Shown: piece after piece, positions 43,670 through 52,069 of the stretch
How positions within the stretch are numbered: the first letter of the stretch is position 1
Layout: each line of letters opens with the position of its first letter
NCBI GenBank assembly: GCA_017458145.1
Contig: JAFTGA010000006.1
Coordinates: forward strand, 1 to 64,000
Origin: Bacteroidales bacterium
GTDB lineage: Bacteria; Bacteroidota; Bacteroidia; Bacteroidales; UBA932
Length of the DNA stretch: 64,000 bases
Direction: 5' to 3'
The notes under the pieces: model-generated
What the model saw: the letters and a program-made list of their open reading frames with translations, nothing else
Told to the model about the DNA's origin: nothing
Database searches by the model: none
Translations under genes and position numbers: made by a program

Positions 43670-44230
43670 ATGTCTTGGATATGGATTATCGTAACTGCGA
43701 TCGGGGTGATGCTGGCCATTATCCTGTCCCAGTGGTATTTCATTGTCCGCCATGAGCGAACCCATGCCGCTACGCTCTTCCACCTGAAGACGCTTGAGGC
43801 GGAACGGAAGTACCTGGAAGAAATCCTGAACCGTCCGGAAGACGAGCAGGTCAAGATCCTGCTGCACCACCGGGCCTCCCTGCTGGGGCGCCTGATGATC
43901 GGGGAGATCTCCGGGGATTACTCTGATAATGAGGTCGTGATGCAGGAGATCGCGGAATTGGTACAGGACCGGGATGTGTTTATGCGGCAGAATCGCCTGC
44001 TCTATGAGCGCTGGCAGCCCGAGATGGTCGGCCGGCTGCGCGAGTCCGGCCTCACGGACGAGGAAATCGAAGTCTGCTGCCTGTATGCGATGGGGCTCAA
44101 CGGCAAGACGATCCAGCAATATACGCAGGACGGACGTCACTACCAGAACGTCGGGCTGATACGCAAGAAACTCGGACTGGGCGAGCACGACAAGAATATC
44201 GACGGTTATATCAGATCCCTGTTGAAATGA
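43670..44230 (+). CDS. Membrane-tethered LuxR-type HTH protein
   Basis: This is a 186-aa protein. An N-terminal helix (IWIIVTAIGVMLAIILSQWY, residues 4-23) is a membrane anchor and is followed by a charged, probably coiled-coil region. The C-terminal 60 residues (LTDEEIEVCCLYAMGLNGKT, IQQYTQDGRHYQNVGLIRKK, LGLGEHDKNIDGYIRSLL) form the LuxR-like HTH seen at the end of Bacteroidota membrane regulators. There is no periplasmic sensor domain large enough to detect an outside signal. It probably works with the LytTR protein encoded 10 bases upstream. The 3' end overlaps the convergent gene by 20 bases. Confidence 0.78.
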   Translation: MSWIWIIVTAIGVMLAIILSQWYFIVRHERTHAATLFHLKTLEAERKYLEEILNRPEDEQVKILLHHRASLLGRLMIGEISGDYSDNEVVMQEIAELVQDRDVFMRQNRLLYERWQPEMVGRLRESGLTDEEIEVCCLYAMGLNGKTIQQYTQDGRHYQNVGLIRKKLGLGEHDKNIDGYIRSLLK

Positions 44231-44993
44231 CGGTCCCGCCCCGGCGGACGAAATGATTGAGCTCCGATGCCGAGAACAAGGCGTCTTTGGGGCCCTGGAA
44301 CCGGTCCTTTACAAAATAGTACAGTTCGTGCGTGTCGGCCGAGATGAGCATCTTGTAGCATACGGTATCGAAACTGATCCGTGCCGGCGCGATGCACACG
44401 GCGAGCAGGGCGTCCGCCTCGCCGTTCAGATAAGCTTCGTCGGCCCTTTCCGGATTGAGATAGATGGTCTTGCCGCGCAGTTTGATGCCGTTGGCGGCCG
44501 AAAGGCCCCCGTAGGCCACCTTGTCCGAGATCATCGCCGCTTCCACGAAATTCTGGATAATGTCCAGAAAGGCTCCCATGAACACCAGTTCCCGTCCGCT
44601 GGGATCGTCGAAGCAGGCAATCGGCATCCGGACCACCTCGAAGGGCTTTTTCAGACTCTCTTTCTCCCCGTCCCTGCCGCCTTTGGTCAGGATCAGATAG
44701 GCGAGGCCTTCCTCCTGGGCCAGGTTGAGGAAATAGAAGTTGTTGGAACTGCGCAGCCGGTCGTATTCGTCCCGGGAACAGAATTCGTAGGGGGAGATGC
44801 GCCAGTGGATGGCAATCTCCTCGCGCAGGGCCAGTTCCAGGAAAGAGTTGCCCTCGATCACGATCTTGGTCGTGCGGGTCGGGAAATCCTCCAGGCGGAC
44901 CTTGCGGGTATAGATCTTGCCCTGGCCGTAGGCGGCCGCCGCGGCAAGCAGCAGCGCCGCGCTCAGAAAAAGATGGAGCAATCGGGATTTCAT
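44211..44993 (-). CDS. Secreted protein of unknown function
   Basis: This 260-aa protein has a clear signal peptide (MKSRLLHLFLSAALLLAAAA and then AYGQ) and therefore lies in the periplasm or beyond. The mature part has no domain I can name; it contains FCSRDEYDRLRSSNNFYFLN and AEDK-like lysine-rich loops. It has the look of a conserved Bacteroidales protein of unknown function. The start at 44993 is supported by a TATATTTG box 4 bases upstream. Its 3' end overlaps that of the membrane HTH gene by 20 bases on the opposite strand. Confidence 0.75.
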   Translation of the reverse strand: MKSRLLHLFLSAALLLAAAAAYGQGKIYTRKVRLEDFPTRTTKIVIEGNSFLELALREEIAIHWRISPYEFCSRDEYDRLRSSNNFYFLNLAQEEGLAYLILTKGGRDGEKESLKKPFEVVRMPIACFDDPSGRELVFMGAFLDIIQNFVEAAMISDKVAYGGLSAANGIKLRGKTIYLNPERADEAYLNGEADALLAVCIAPARISFDTVCYKMLISADTHELYYFVKDRFQGPKDALFSASELNHFVRRGGTVISTGI

Positions 44994-44997
44994 AGCC

Positions 44998-45025
44998 CAA
45001 ATATACACAAAAATCATTACATTTG
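44998..45025. promoter_or_regulatory. Divergent near-leaderless promoters
   Basis: TATATTTG on the minus strand (45005-44998) is followed by GGCT and the ATG of the secreted-protein gene. TACATTTG on the plus strand (45018-45025) is followed by TAGTCT and the ATG of dnaX at 45032. Both match TAnnTTTG exactly and are 12 bp apart. Confidence 0.55.
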
Positions 45026-45031
45026 TAGTCT

Positions 45032-46840
45032 ATGTCAGACTACGTTGTATCAGCTCGCAAATACCGTCCGGACTCCTTTGAGTCCCTGATCGGCCAGGAC
45101 AATATCGCGCGGACCCTCAAGAACTCGATCCAGCGCGGACAGCTCGCGCACGCCTACCTCTTCTGCGGCCCCCGCGGGGTGGGCAAGACCAGCGCCGCGC
45201 GCATCTTCGCCAAGACCATCAACTGCTCCAATCCGGGCCCGGACCTGGAGCCCTGCGGCGAGTGCGACTCCTGCCGTTCCTTCGCCGAGGGGCGCTCCTA
45301 TTGCATCCACGAGCTGGACGCCGCGTCCAACAACGGCGTGGATGATATCAAGAACCTGATGGACCAGGTGCAGATCCCGCCGCAGGTGGGCCGCTACTCG
45401 GTCTATATCATCGACGAGGTCCACATGCTGTCCTCGTCCGCTTTCAATGCCTTCCTCAAGACACTGGAGGAGCCGCCCGCACATGCCATCTTCATCCTCG
45501 CCACCACGGAGAAGCACAAGATCCTCCCGACGATCCTGAGCCGCTGCCAGACCTATGATTTCAACCGTATCGGGGTGCCGGACATCGTCCGCAACCTGCG
45601 GGACATCGCCGGCAAGGAAGGGATCACGGTGGACGACGAGTCCCTGCATGTGATCGCCCACAAGGCCGACGGTGCGATGCGCGACGCCCTGACGCTCTTC
45701 GACCAGACGGTCGCATTCTGCGGCACGGACATCCGCTATGAGGACGTGATCCGCAACCTGGGCGTGCTGGACTATGAATACAGTTTCAATCTGGTGGACG
45801 CCTTCCTCGCCGGGGACTACGCCACGGCGCTGCTCTCCTTCGACGAAATCCTGTCGAAGGGTTTCAACGCGCAGCACTTCGTCTCGGCGCTCAGCGCGCA
45901 CCTGCGCGATCTGCTGGTGAGCCGCACGGGCGGCCTGGATTCGCTGCTGGATCTGCCTGATTCCCTGAAGGCCCGCTATCAGGAGCAGGGCGGCCGCTGC
46001 AGCGTGAAGTGGCTCTACGACGCCCTCGGCATCACCACCCAGTGCGAGGCCGGATACCGCCTCGCCACGAATCCCCGGCTGCATATCGAGTTCGCGCTGA
46101 TGAAGCTGGCTTTCCTACAGAATCAGCCGGAAGCTTCTCCGCTTCGCGCCGGAGCACCCCGGCAGAACTTCGCGCAGAGCGCTCATCCCTCCCAAGCTGG
46201 CGCTTGGGCCCCTCCCGTTCACGAGGCCACGGGCGGCCACGGTTCTGCCGAGGTGCCCGGCGGCTCCGCTACGGAAGCTTCCGCGGAAAAACTTGTTGTA
46301 GCTGCCCAGCCCGAGCCCGTGGCCGGCAGCTCCCCCGCGGACGGAGGAGAGAAGAAACCGAAAAGGGTGCCGAAGTCCGGGTCGTCGTTATCCCTGAGCG
46401 CCCTGATGAGCGAGGAGGCGGCGGAGGCGGCGCCCGCGGCGGCGCAGGAGCAGCCGGCCGGGGAGGCCCTGCCGGAAGACAGCGTGCTGGCGGCCAAATG
46501 GAAGGACCTGGCCGGGATGTATGCCGGTCAGCCGCGCCTCGCAAGCGCCCTGGCCAACGCCAACCTGGGCTTCCGCGAAGAAGAGGGCCGCAAGGTCATT
46601 TCGTTCACGGTGACCAACGAGGCCCAGAAGAAGTGGATCGAAGAACGCATCCTGCGCGACCTGGAGGCGCGTTTCGCCAAGCTGACGGGCTGCGGCCGCA
46701 TCCGCCTCGAGCCCTCCGTGGCTCCCGAGGAGGAGCAGGCCCCGCGCATCTACATGCCCGCGGAGAAGGCCGAAGACCTGATGAGCAAGAACGAAGAGGT
46801 CCGCAACCTGGTTGTCGATCTCGGACTGGATATCAAATAG
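45032..46840 (+). CDS. dnaX: DNA polymerase III subunit gamma/tau
   Basis: This 602-aa subunit is the clamp-loader ATPase. Walker A is [20 protein letters not shown] near residue 45; the zinc cysteines are in [13 protein letters not shown] and the nearby NCSN; the SRC sensor motif is [11 protein letters not shown] low-complexity linker (about residues 365-450) separates the ATPase from the tau-like C-terminal domain ([20 protein letters not shown]). The linker DNA holds a palindrome (CCCAAGCTGGCGCTTGGG, 46191-46208) and inverted GGAAGCTTC elements. No clear slippery site for a gamma frameshift was found. The start follows a -7 box by 6 bases. Confidence 0.94.
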   Translation: MSDYVVSARKYRPDSFESLIGQDNIARTLKNSIQRGQLAHAYLFCGPRGVGKTSAARIFAKTINCSNPGPDLEPCGECDSCRSFAEGRSYCIHELDAASNNGVDDIKNLMDQVQIPPQVGRYSVYIIDEVHMLSSSAFNAFLKTLEEPPAHAIFILATTEKHKILPTILSRCQTYDFNRIGVPDIVRNLRDIAGKEGITVDDESLHVIAHKADGAMRDALTLFDQTVAFCGTDIRYEDVIRNLGVLDYEYSFNLVDAFLAGDYATALLSFDEILSKGFNAQHFVSALSAHLRDLLVSRTGGLDSLLDLPDSLKARYQEQGGRCSVKWLYDALGITTQCEAGYRLATNPRLHIEFALMKLAFLQNQPEASPLRAGAPRQNFAQSAHPSQAGAWAPPVHEATGGHGSAEVPGGSATEASAEKLVVAAQPEPVAGSSPADGGEKKPKRVPKSGSSLSLSALMSEEAAEAAPAAAQEQPAGEALPEDSVLAAKWKDLAGMYAGQPRLASALANANLGFREEEGRKVISFTVTNEAQKKWIEERILRDLEARFAKLTGCGRIRLEPSVAPEEEQAPRIYMPAEKAEDLMSKNEEVRNLVVDLGLDIK

Positions 46841-46847
46841 GAAAGCC

Positions 46848-47639
46848 ATGAAACTGCATTGCGAGAACCTGGTCAAGAAATACGGCGTCCGCACGGTCGT
46901 CAAAGGGGTGTCGATGGAAGTGGAGCAAGGGGAAATCGTCGGATTCCTCGGTCCCAACGGTGCCGGCAAGACCACCAGCTTCTATATGATCACGGGACAG
47001 ATCGTCCCCAATGCCGGCCGGGTTTTCCTTGATGACGAAGAGATTACCGGACTGCCGATGTACCAGCGCGCGCAGAAAGGGATCGGTTACCTCCCGCAGG
47101 ATGCATCCGTGTTCCGCAAGATGAGCGTGGAGGACAATATCGAGTCCGTCATGGAGATGCGGGGGGTGCCGCGCGAGGAGCGCCGTGCCCGCCTGGAGGC
47201 GCTCATTGACGAATTCAACCTCTCCAAAGTCCGCAAATCGCTCGGTATCCAGCTCTCCGGCGGCGAGCGGCGCCGCTGCGAAATCGCCCGCGCCCTGGCG
47301 ATCGATCCCAAGTTCATCCTGCTCGACGAACCCTTCGCCGGCGTGGACCCGATCGCCGTGGAGGACATCCAGTACATCATCGCGAAGCTCAAGTACCGCA
47401 ACATCGGCGTGATCATCACCGACCACAATGTGGGCGAGACCCTGGCCATCACGGACCGTGCGTACCTCCTCTACGAAGGCACGATCCTCCAGCAGGGTAC
47501 GCCGCAGGAGCTGGCTTCGGACGAGGACGTCCGCACCAAGTACCTCGGGTCCGGCTTCGTCCTGAAGCGTTCCGTCTCCGTGGAGCGCGCCCGGGCGGAG
47601 CACGAGCGGATGCAGAAAACTCTTGCAAAAAACCAATAA
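46848..47639 (+). CDS. lptB: LPS export ABC transporter ATPase
   Basis: This 263-aa cytoplasmic ATPase powers lipopolysaccharide transport with LptFG. The Walker A is [20 protein letters not shown] near residue 36, the signature is [20 protein letters not shown], and Walker B is [40 protein letters not shown] carries the switch His. The start ATG at 46848 is 8 bases after the dnaX stop; an earlier frame start at 46812 would lie inside dnaX. A C-terminal extension (residues 235-263) is longer than in E. coli LptB. Its TAA shares an A with the ATG of the GH127-like gene. Confidence 0.94.
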   Translation: MKLHCENLVKKYGVRTVVKGVSMEVEQGEIVGFLGPNGAGKTTSFYMITGQIVPNAGRVFLDDEEITGLPMYQRAQKGIGYLPQDASVFRKMSVEDNIESVMEMRGVPREERRARLEALIDEFNLSKVRKSLGIQLSGGERRRCEIARALAIDPKFILLDEPFAGVDPIAVEDIQYIIAKLKYRNIGVIITDHNVGETLAITDRAYLLYEGTILQQGTPQELASDEDVRTKYLGSGFVLKRSVSVERARAEHERMQKTLAKNQ

Positions 47640-49258
47640 TGAACCGTTTCCTGATCCCGATTCTGGCTGCGTGCCTGCTGGTTGCGGCCTGCAGCCGGAC
47701 TTCCGCGCCGGCGCCCGTGCCGCTGGACGCCCTTTATACGGGCGGCGAACTCGCCACCCGTATCGACCGCAACTTCGACCGGCTCGAAGATGAGATGTAC
47801 CGCCCGGACTCCGTGTTCCATTCCCGCCTGTGGCTGGAGTGGCCCGGAGATGCGCAGGGCCGTATCGTGCTCGGGCTGGTGTGCGACGCCCGCGCGAGCG
47901 GCCGCGAGCCCCTCTACTTGCAGACCATCCTGGACCATTATCCGCAATTCGTGAACGCACAGGGCTATTTCGGCCCGGAATATGACGGCGTGCTCAACGA
48001 GCAGCAGCTCTCCGGCAACGGCTGGGTGCTGCGCGGCCTGTGCGAGTACTACGAATGGACGGGCGATCCGGTGGCGCTGGACCGTATCCGCGCCATCGTG
48101 GACGGCCTCTTCATGCACGGCAAGGGCAAGTTCAGGAACTATCCCATCGACCCGGAGAGCCGGCGCAGGAACCTGGGCGACGCCATCGGCGAGATCGTCT
48201 ACAACGATGCCGACTGGGTGCTCTCGTCGGACATCGGCTGCGTCTTCATCGGAATGGAAGGCCTGATCCACGCCTACAAACTCATCGGCGGGGCGGAACT
48301 CAAGGCGCTGATCGACGAGCTGATTGCGCGCTTCCTGGAGGTCGATCTGGTGGGCATCCGGGCCCAGACGCACGCCTCGCTGACTGCGTGCCGCGGCCTG
48401 ATCCGCTATGCGGAGATCACGGGCGACGCGTCCTATATCCCCGAGGTGCAGAAGCGCTGGGAGCTCTACCGGCAGTACGGCATGACCGAAGGCTACCAGA
48501 ACTACAACTGGTTCTGCCGTTACGACACCTGGTCTGAACCCTGCGCCGTCGTGGATTCCTATATGGTGGCCGTCCAGCTCTGGCAGCATACCGGCGATCC
48601 GGCCTACCTGGACCAGGCCGAGCTGATTTATTATAACGGCCTCTGCCACACGCAGCGCGCGAACGGCGGCTTCGGCTGCGACTTCTGCCCTTCGCTCCAC
48701 ACCGGCCGGACCGATATTGCCGTGCGCACGGACGAGGCCTCCTGGTGCTGCACGATGCGCGGCGCCGAAGGGCTGTCCAGTGCCGCGAACTACGCTTTCT
48801 TCCGTCAGGGAAAGGACCTGATCCTGCCCTTCTGGCGCGACTGCGTGCTGAATCTGGACGGATTCGAACTCGTCGAGCAGACCAACTACCCCTTCGATCC
48901 GGAGCACGGACAGATCGTACTGTCCGTCGAGCGGGCCTCCGCTTCCGTGAGGGCCCTGCGCCTGCGCAGGCCCTACGGCGCCGCCGACCTGCAGGTCACG
49001 GTCAACGGGAAGCCGGTCCCCGCCGTCTTTGAAGGCGGATTCCTGCGCATCGCGCGCAAGTGGCAGGCCGGCGACAAAGTCCGGATGGACTTCACCCTCG
49101 CCGCCGTGGACCAGGAGCCGGAGCCCGGCGCCGTCAAGCGCCTCGTCGGCCCGCTGCTCTACGGCACGGAAGGGGCCGCCCCCGCCGCGCCGCTCTACCA
49201 CCTGATGGATTCGAAAGTCAGCCGGGAGAGCGGCTATTCCCGGCAGATTATCCATTGA
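47639..49258 (+). CDS. GH127-like (beta-L-arabinofuranosidase family) lipoprotein
   Basis: This 539-aa lipoprotein (signal [18 protein letters not shown]) has an (alpha/alpha)6-barrel of the DUF1680/GH127 type. In GH127 a zinc-held cysteine is the nucleophile; the equivalents here are Glu300 and Cys302 (WSEPCAVVD) and Cys370-Cys371 (SWCCTMRGAE), all present. A C-terminal beta domain with LRLRRPYGAADLQVTVNGKP follows. It may release arabinofuranose from pectin or glycoprotein side chains; specificity within GH127/GH146 cannot be told. The ATG overlaps the lptB stop, so a glycosidase gene is embedded in a housekeeping operon (lptB, cmk, ispH). Confidence 0.82.
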   Translation: MNRFLIPILAACLLVAACSRTSAPAPVPLDALYTGGELATRIDRNFDRLEDEMYRPDSVFHSRLWLEWPGDAQGRIVLGLVCDARASGREPLYLQTILDHYPQFVNAQGYFGPEYDGVLNEQQLSGNGWVLRGLCEYYEWTGDPVALDRIRAIVDGLFMHGKGKFRNYPIDPESRRRNLGDAIGEIVYNDADWVLSSDIGCVFIGMEGLIHAYKLIGGAELKALIDELIARFLEVDLVGIRAQTHASLTACRGLIRYAEITGDASYIPEVQKRWELYRQYGMTEGYQNYNWFCRYDTWSEPCAVVDSYMVAVQLWQHTGDPAYLDQAELIYYNGLCHTQRANGGFGCDFCPSLHTGRTDIAVRTDEASWCCTMRGAEGLSSAANYAFFRQGKDLILPFWRDCVLNLDGFELVEQTNYPFDPEHGQIVLSVERASASVRALRLRRPYGAADLQVTVNGKPVPAVFEGGFLRIARKWQAGDKVRMDFTLAAVDQEPEPGAVKRLVGPLLYGTEGAAPAAPLYHLMDSKVSRESGYSRQIIH

Positions 49259-49281
49259 TAGCTGAAACTAACCACACGATT

Positions 49282-49992
49282 ATGAGAATTCCTGACATCA
49301 CCATCGCCATTGACGGTTATTCTTCGACCGGCAAGAGCACGCTGGCGCGCCTGATCGCGCAGCATTTCGACTTCCTGTACCTGGATTCCGGCGCGATGTA
49401 CCGCGGCGTGACGCTCTTCGCGCAGGAGCGGGGCCTGATCGCCGCCGACAATACCATCGATCCCGCCCTGGAGCAGGCCCTGGAAGCGCTGGACCTGCAT
49501 TTTGCCTCCGGTACGGTCCTGTATATGGGAGAGCGCAGCATCGAGAAGCAGATCCGCACGATGGAAGTGTCCTCGCAGGTGAGCCCGATCGCCGCCGTGC
49601 CCTATGTGCGTGCCTGGGTGGACCGCCGGCTGCACGAATTCTCCGCCGCCGGGCGCGTCGTGATGGACGGCCGCGACATCGGCACGACCGTCTTCCCGGA
49701 TGCCGAGGTCAAGATCTTCATGACCGCCCGCCCCGAGGTGCGCGCCCAGCGCCGCTTTGACGAGCTGGTCTCCAAGGGGGAGCACCCGGTCTTCGAGGAG
49801 GTGATGAAGAACCTCCAGGAGCGCGACTACATCGATTCACACCGGGAGACCTCGCCGCTCCGCCGGGCGGACGACGCGTTCGTGCTGAATAATTCCGAGA
49901 TGGGCCTCACCGAGGAGATCGCCTGGGCGGAAGGCCTGATCCGCGGTAAATTCGGCCTGCTGGAGGCGCCGGAGGAGGTTCCGGCTGCGTGA
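49282..49992 (+). CDS. cmk: Cytidylate kinase
   Basis: This 236-aa enzyme converts CMP/dCMP to the diphosphate. Walker A is IAIDGYSSTGKSTLARLIAQ near residue 10, LDSGAMYRGVTLFAQ is the CMP-binding region, and VVMDGRDIGTTVFPDAEVKI is the conserved core. The C-terminal YIDSHRETSPLRRADDAFVL carries the lid arginines. The start is the ATG at 49282, which matches family N-termini; a longer upstream frame would run through the GH127 gene. The ispH start follows 1 base after the stop. Confidence 0.95.
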   Translation: MRIPDITIAIDGYSSTGKSTLARLIAQHFDFLYLDSGAMYRGVTLFAQERGLIAADNTIDPALEQALEALDLHFASGTVLYMGERSIEKQIRTMEVSSQVSPIAAVPYVRAWVDRRLHEFSAAGRVVMDGRDIGTTVFPDAEVKIFMTARPEVRAQRRFDELVSKGEHPVFEEVMKNLQERDYIDSHRETSPLRRADDAFVLNNSEMGLTEEIAWAEGLIRGKFGLLEAPEEVPAA

Positions 49993-49993
49993 T

Positions 49994-50890
49994 ATGCAGG
50001 TTGAGATCGATCCCCATTCCGGCTTCTGCGGCGGCGTGATCCGCGCCATCGGCACGGCGGAGAAGTTCCTCGACGCCGGGGCGGGCCGCCTGTACTCGCT
50101 CGGCGCCATCGTCCATAATGAAGAGGAGCTTGCGCGCCTGGCTTCCCGCGGCCTCGTGACCATCGAGAAGGAGGATCTGCGCACCATGCCGCACCCGGCG
50201 CCGGGGCAGACCCTGCTCATCCGGGCCCACGGCGAACCCCCGCAGGTCTATGGGCGCATCCGCGAAATGGGCTTCGAGGTGATCGACTGCACCTGCCCGG
50301 TCGTGCTGGGCCTGCAGAAGAAGATCCGGGAGGCGTATGCCCGGATGACGGTGGCCTCGGGCCAGGTCGTGCTTTTCGGCAAGATCGGCCACCCGGAAGT
50401 GCTGGGCCTGGTGGGCCAGGTGCCCGAAGGGGGTGTCGTCGTGGTGGAGACGCCCGTCCAGCTGCAGGAGCGGATTGCCGACGGGAGCATCCGCATCGGG
50501 AGGGATATCGAACTCTTCTCGCAGACGACGATGAGCCCGGAGGGCTATGCCCGCGTGCGCGAAATCCTGCGGGAGGCGATGCGGGACGGGGCTTCGCTCG
50601 AGGTCCACGACACCATCTGCCAGCAGGTCGCCTCGCGCCACCGTGAGCTGTCGGACTTTGCCCGGACGCACGACGCGGTTGTGTTCGTGTCCGGGCGGGA
50701 AAGCTCCAACGGCAAGGTGCTCTGTGCGTTGTGCCGCCGGGCCAATCCCCGCACGTTCCATATCGGGGCCGTCTCCCAGCTGGAGCGCGGATGGTTCCGG
50801 CCGGACGACCGCGTGGGCGTGTGCGGAGCCACCTCCACGCCCAAGTGGCTGCTGGAAGAAGTGGCCGCAGCCATCAAAAATTTGCATTAG
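49994..50890 (+). CDS. ispH: 4-hydroxy-3-methylbut-2-enyl diphosphate reductase
   Basis: This 298-aa iron-sulfur enzyme performs the last step of the MEP isoprenoid pathway. Cluster cysteines sit in SGFCGGVIRAI (residue 12), IDCTCPVVLGLQKKI and VCGATSTPKWLLEE. Substrate histidines are in SLGAIVHNEEE, IRAHGEPP and KIGHPEVLG. It starts one base after cmk and is the last gene of the lptB-GH127-cmk-ispH run. The pathway implies that this organism makes isoprenoids from pyruvate and glyceraldehyde phosphate. Confidence 0.95.
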   Translation: MQVEIDPHSGFCGGVIRAIGTAEKFLDAGAGRLYSLGAIVHNEEELARLASRGLVTIEKEDLRTMPHPAPGQTLLIRAHGEPPQVYGRIREMGFEVIDCTCPVVLGLQKKIREAYARMTVASGQVVLFGKIGHPEVLGLVGQVPEGGVVVVETPVQLQERIADGSIRIGRDIELFSQTTMSPEGYARVREILREAMRDGASLEVHDTICQQVASRHRELSDFARTHDAVVFVSGRESSNGKVLCALCRRANPRTFHIGAVSQLERGWFRPDDRVGVCGATSTPKWLLEEVAAAIKNLH

Positions 50891-50904
50891 TTGAGGCATT
50901 TGCG

Positions 50905-50912
50905 TAAATTTG
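50905..50912 (+). promoter_or_regulatory. -7 box of efp
   Basis: TAAATTTG is an exact consensus match. The predicted leader to the ATG at 50955 is about 37 bases, A-rich and without Shine-Dalgarno, unlike the many short-leader genes in the window. Confidence 0.55.
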
Positions 50913-50954
50913 CCCGGTTAACGACATATCAACAAAACAACAGAAATACATTTT

Positions 50955-51518
50955 ATGGCAACAACAGCTGATTTCAAGAACGGCCTTTTCCTCAAGTACA
51001 ACGGCAAACCGTGCCAGATCGTCTGGTTCCAGCACGTCAAGCCGGGCAAGGGCCCCGCTTTCGTGAAGACCAAGCTCCGCAACCTGGAGAATGGCAACAT
51101 CCTGGAGAACACCTTCACCGCCGGCATGAAGATCGAGACGATCGAGGTGGAGCGCCGTCCCTACCAGTTCCTCTACGCTGAGGAAGACGGCTTCAATTTC
51201 ATGCACGAAGAGACCTACGAGCAGATCCTGCTCCCGAAGGATGTCGTCGAGAACTCCGACCTGATGAAGGAAGGCCAGCACGTCGAGATGATGTTCGTGG
51301 TGGGCGAGGAGCGCTGTCTCACCTGCGAGCTCCCGACCTACGTCACCCTCGAGGTCACGTACTCCGAGCCTGCCGTCAAGGGCAACACCGCCTCCACTTC
51401 CGCCCTCAAGGAGGTCACCCTCGAGACGGGCGCCAAGGTGATGGTCCCGCTGTTCATCGAGACCGGCGAGAAGATCAACGTCAACACCGCTGACCGCTCC
51501 TACGGCGGCCGCGCGTAA
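50955..51518 (+). CDS. efp: Elongation factor P
   Basis: This 187-aa translation factor relieves ribosome stalling at polyproline stretches. The three-domain layout is complete: the KOW-like N-domain has the tip loop HVKPGKGPAFVKTKLRNLEN with Lys32 at the position that is modified in other bacteria. The OB-like middle has FNFMHEETYEQILLPKDVVE, and the C-domain ends MVPLFIETGEKINVNTADRS. It is monocistronic, with its own promoter and a strong terminator. No EpmA/EpmB-type modification gene is in the window. Confidence 0.96.
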   Translation: MATTADFKNGLFLKYNGKPCQIVWFQHVKPGKGPAFVKTKLRNLENGNILENTFTAGMKIETIEVERRPYQFLYAEEDGFNFMHEETYEQILLPKDVVENSDLMKEGQHVEMMFVVGEERCLTCELPTYVTLEVTYSEPAVKGNTASTSALKEVTLETGAKVMVPLFIETGEKINVNTADRSYGGRA

Positions 51519-51542
51519 TCCCGGCGCTGCCGGACCATAGAG

Positions 51543-51571
51543 AAGCCGACCCGTCGCGGGCCGGCTTTTTT
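51543..51571 (+). terminator. Intrinsic terminator of efp
   Basis: AGCCG and CCCG pair with CGGG and CGGCT around TCG, with one A-C mismatch, followed by TTTTTT. This is the clearest factor-independent terminator in the window. Confidence 0.9.
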
Positions 51572-51588
51572 GCATCAGGAAAGAAAAA

Positions 51589-51999
51589 CTACAGCTGCTC
51601 GATCTTGAGCTGCTGGATTTTGTAGGTCTTGCTCTTGCCTTTGTTGGAGACGAAGATGGTGACGGTATAATTCTCCCCGCCGGCGTTGAGCGTGCCGAGG
51701 GCGTATTTCATGTTGTCGCGCCCGGCGGTGTGGTTCACCTCGAACGAGCGCGGGGTATGGCTTTCGAAGAAGGTCTTGACGATCTGCCGGGCCTGGGCTT
51801 TGCTGGCGTTGCTGCCCTGGGAGATGACGGCAATCTCGAGGTTGTCGTCGAACCAGGCGGAGAGATTGTCGGCGTTGCCCTGGGCCATGTATTTGCTGAT
51901 CGGGATGAAGACGTCATACCCGGCTGCGGTCTGGGCGTGGAGCTGTCCGCAGAGAAACATCGGCAGCAGGACTGCCGCTAGTTGAAGCAAGTGTCGCAC
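51589..51999 (-). CDS. DUF4783 family exported protein
   Basis: This 136-aa protein has a signal peptide (MRHLLQLAAVLLPMFLCGQL). The mature part has the NTF2/cystatin-like layout of DUF4783: a helix near AQGNADNLSAWFDDNLEIAV, then strands with KTFFESHTPRSFEVNHTAGR and YKIQQLKIEQL. The family is of unknown function and common in Bacteroidales. The start is GTG at 51999, chosen because it gives the full signal peptide; an internal ATG at residue 14 would remove most of it. It ends after the efp terminator on the opposite strand. Confidence 0.82.
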   Translation of the reverse strand: MRHLLQLAAVLLPMFLCGQLHAQTAAGYDVFIPISKYMAQGNADNLSAWFDDNLEIAVISQGSNASKAQARQIVKTFFESHTPRSFEVNHTAGRDNMKYALGTLNAGGENYTVTIFVSNKGKSKTYKIQQLKIEQL

Positions 52000-52033
52000 G
52001 GCTCGAAACTTTGCAAATACCGAGCCACGTTAT

Positions 52034-52041
52034 TATATTTG
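52034..52041 (+). promoter_or_regulatory. -7 box of rlmH
   Basis: TATATTTG is an exact consensus match, 28 bases before the ATG at 52070. It would drive the rlmH-histidine kinase pair. Confidence 0.5.
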
Positions 52042-52069
52042 CAGAAGTAACCGGTTAAGGCTGATTCCA

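Noticed and set aside
46281..46295. A-rich run in dnaX as a programmed frameshift site for the gamma form
   Set aside because: Only five consecutive A bases occur and no A-AAA-AAG-type heptamer or nearby stimulatory stop was seen; the linker hairpin lies upstream of it, not downstream.
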